NCBI GenBank assembly: GCA_025462785.1
Contig: JAOAPG010000058.1
Location: 1 to 7,571 of the forward strand
Origin: Acidobacteriaceae bacterium
GTDB lineage: Bacteria; Acidobacteriota; Terriglobia; Terriglobales; Acidobacteriaceae
Length of the DNA stretch: 7,571 nt
Direction: 5' to 3'
This document shows, one piece after another, positions 6,344 through 7,571 of this stretch. A program made the position numbers and the translations under genes. Each line of letters begins with the position of its first letter. Position 1 is the stretch's first letter. The notes below the pieces were generated by a model. It made no database searches. It saw only the letters and a list, made by a program, of their open reading frames with translations, and was not told the DNA's origin.

Positions 6344-6820
6344 ATGGAGCCAGCAAAACACATCATCAAGAGATTCGTTGAGGAATTGTGGAATGCTCGC
6401 AGACTCGACGTTGCGGACCAGATCTTTTCTGAGGATTGCGTGACCCATCAGCTGCGCTCTGGCGTCTTAGCCGAACCTGCCCGCCGTGGGCCTCAGGCAG
6501 TGAAGGAACACGTATCGGGTTGGCTAATGAGCTTTCCCGATTTGCGCTTCTATATCGAGCAGATGATCGCAGAGCCAGACCGCGTTGTGAGCCAGTTAGT
6601 GATGGAAGGCACGCATCAGGGGACGTGGATGGGAATTTCGCCGACGGGCAAAAGACTACATATCCGCATGATCACGATACACCGCATCGTAAACAGCAAG
6701 ATTGCAGAGGACTGGGTATTAGTGGAATCGCTCGGCCTCTTTCAACAGCTAGGCGTGCTCCCTAGTACGGCAGAATTGATCCGCAACTTCGCTCAGCATG
6801 CCGATTCCGGGTCTCAGTAA
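6344..6820 (+). CDS. SnoaL-like (polyketide cyclase-like) protein
   Basis: This is a 158-residue protein with the whole SnoaL-like cone fold (NTF2 superfamily). The N-terminal helix pair has the typical FVEELWNARRLDVADQIFSE (11-30) followed by CVTHQ (32-36). PQAVKEHVSGWLMSFPDLRF (50-69) is the usual middle helix and strand. The sheet runs through VSQLVMEGTHQGTWMGISPT, then HIRMITIHRIVNSKIAEDWV (106-125) and LGLFQQLGVLP at the end. In SnoaL a histidine and an aspartate act in aldol cyclisation; candidates here are H35, H106 and D123. Most such bacterial proteins are not polyketide cyclases, and the substrate cannot be told from the sequence. There is no signal peptide, so it is cytoplasmic. 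It is convergent with the FRP-like gene, with ten bases between the stops and no obvious terminator there. Confidence 0.9.
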   Translation: MEPAKHIIKRFVEELWNARRLDVADQIFSEDCVTHQLRSGVLAEPARRGPQAVKEHVSGWLMSFPDLRFYIEQMIAEPDRVVSQLVMEGTHQGTWMGISPTGKRLHIRMITIHRIVNSKIAEDWVLVESLGLFQQLGVLPSTAELIRNFAQHADSGSQ

Positions 6821-6830
6821 CTTGACGCTA

Positions 6831-7232
6831 TCAGGCATAGCGCTCAGAATGCAGGTCAGCCGCGTTCTCCGCTAAGAATTTAGCCAAAGAACGGATCGAC
6901 TTCAGCTTGTCCTCCCGCAAGCCGCGCAGCTCTTCCTCGCGGAGTCGCTTTTCGTGCAAAAGTCTCCCGAACACCTGCGTCAGTTGCGAATAGCGATAGT
7001 CGTACTTGCGGTCGATCTCTTTACGGCGTTGGGTCAGGTAATGTTCCAAGTCCCACAGATCCGACGACTGCTGGATCTGGCTGGCCATCTTCTTTACTTC
7101 CTGAATCACCTCGTGAAGCTCTCGCCCCAGGGCAGCGTCGAAGGCTTTGCGGGCGAGGGCCTTTTCTGACCTCGACCAAATCGGTTCGTTTTGGTAAGGA
7201 TAGCGGTCGGGCGTCGCAGACGGGCTGGTCAT
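6831..7232 (-). CDS. Fluorescence recovery protein (FRP)-like protein
   Basis: This is a 133-residue protein. The ATG at 7232 has GGAGGA upstream on the same strand (complement of 7240-7245), about seven bases away. From W19 to about F119 it aligns without gaps, by eye and from memory, with cyanobacterial FRP (Synechocystis, about 109 residues). Shared blocks are W19-S20, GRELHE, ASQIQQSSDLW (50-60), the R70 region, KEIDRKYDYRYS (71-82), VFGRLL, EEEL and DK. In cyanobacteria FRP is an all-alpha dimer that binds the active orange carotenoid protein, speeds its return to the resting form and so ends heat dissipation at the phycobilisome. The functional patch is W50, H53, D54, R60. Here W60 and R70 remain, but the H-D pair is E63-H64. 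The protein also has about ten extra N-terminal and fourteen extra C-terminal residues. No OCP or phycobilisome gene is near. Family membership is strong; the function here is unknown. Confidence 0.85.
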   Translation of the reverse strand: MTSPSATPDRYPYQNEPIWSRSEKALARKAFDAALGRELHEVIQEVKKMASQIQQSSDLWDLEHYLTQRRKEIDRKYDYRYSQLTQVFGRLLHEKRLREEELRGLREDKLKSIRSLAKFLAENAADLHSERYA

Positions 7233-7329
7233 GTTCCGATCCTCCGTGGCGGCATTCTATCCCTTGCCGAGACGCCTTTTCTAGCGGCGTCGACGCTTTT
7301 CCGGCGGCAGATGGAAAATTTGTTTGGTC

Positions 7330-7571
7330 CGGCTGCACGTTCGTTCCGAGGTCAAAAAGATCGTTTACCGGATGTCCGAGATTCTGTTTGCAACCGAGAT
7401 AGCGTTCTGTGGTCTGGACAGACGCATGCCCCAGCAAGAACTGAATCTGCTCAAGCTCGCCGCCGCTGCTGTGACACAGCTTCGCACAGGTTCTCCGCTC
7501 ATGCCGTATGCGGCATGAGCGTCGCTATGCCGTGTCCCGGACTACGCCGAATCGAATATGAAGCATCTACA
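7330..7571 (-). pseudogene. 3' part of a tyrosine integrase with a frameshift, cut by window edge
   Basis: Two minus-strand phases together spell a phage-type integrase C-terminus. From 7570 to 7508 one phase reads YSIRRSPGHGIATLMPH, which fits the text just before the active-site His of the HxxR motif. It then hits a stop. A second phase continues from about 7496 with ERRTCAKLCHSSGGELEQIQ, then LLGHASVQTTERYLGCKQ. This includes the second-motif Arg, the GH histidine and the nucleophile Tyr (codon at 7399-7401). Family members normally read PHDLRRTCAKL without a break, so several bases were gained where the phases meet, inside the palindrome at 7496-7521. No stop follows the family-like end near 7345, and the phase stays open to 7021 through the FRP-like gene. 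The 3' end is therefore also disturbed. The enzyme is almost certainly inactive. Confidence 0.82.
7496..7521. repeat. Perfect 11-bp palindrome at the integrase frameshift
   Basis: CGCTCATGCCG (7496-7506) and CGGCATGAGCG (7511-7521) are perfect inverted copies around TATG. A third partial copy, ATGCCG, lies at 7527-7532. The change of reading phase in the integrase falls inside this element, so it probably arose as, or was enlarged by, the frameshifting mutation. Confidence 0.75.

Noticed and set aside
6277..6807. Ten-base direct repeat ATGCCGATTC at 6277-6286 and 6798-6807, on either side of the SnoaL-like gene, as possible insertion duplication
   Set aside because: The second copy lies inside the SnoaL-like coding end, no terminal inverted repeats adjoin, and a ten-base match over this distance can be chance.
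1..7571. CRISPR array, tRNA or rRNA genes
   Set aside because: No regularly spaced repeats, cloverleaf-like segments or rRNA-like blocks were seen on either strand.

Overview
The window looks like an accessory or scarred stretch of a soil-type Acidobacteriota chromosome (Terriglobia-like). This is an inference from gene content. A secreted seven-repeat propeller with repeated VPGSPF blade edges, a HAF-type extracellular repeat fragment, an NHL-like propeller and very small orphan genes are all typical of that phylum. Nothing in the window proves the taxonomy.

Layout, left to right. (1) Bases 1-486, minus strand: the receiver domain and the start of the helix-turn-helix of a NarL/LuxR-type response regulator, cut by the window edge. 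(2) Bases 487-1695: about 1.2 kb with no intact gene. It contains one clearly protein-like remnant (1060-1392, with a TWQYVNKKGGPDRRF motif) that has lost its 5' part. (3) Bases 1696-2535: an exported NHL-like beta-propeller protein with a TTG start, followed by a hairpin. (4) Bases 2754-2909: a 51-residue small gene. (5) Bases 2928-3284: the C-terminal piece of a HAF-repeat extracellular protein without its start or signal peptide. (6) Bases 3586-5058: a 490-residue exported protein with an Ig-like N-terminal domain and a lactonase/YncE-type propeller, with a strong Shine-Dalgarno upstream and a 12-bp stem-loop downstream. (7) Bases 5137-5463: one or two very small genes in tight arrangement, possibly with a frameshift. 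(8) Bases 5591-6202: a small serine recombinase (resolvase/invertase family). (9) Bases 6344-6820: a SnoaL-like protein. (10) Bases 6831-7232, minus strand: a homologue of the cyanobacterial fluorescence recovery protein (FRP), convergent with the SnoaL-like gene. (11) Bases 7330-7571, minus strand: the 3' part of a tyrosine integrase broken by a frameshift inside a near-perfect palindrome.

The genes do not form one pathway. The left and middle parts mostly encode exported beta-propeller proteins (cell surface or periplasm). The right part carries recombination genes, one of them decayed, around two cytoplasmic proteins. The most interesting item is the FRP-like protein. In cyanobacteria FRP switches off the photoprotective orange carotenoid protein (OCP). 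Here there is no OCP gene in view, and two residues of the conserved functional patch are changed.
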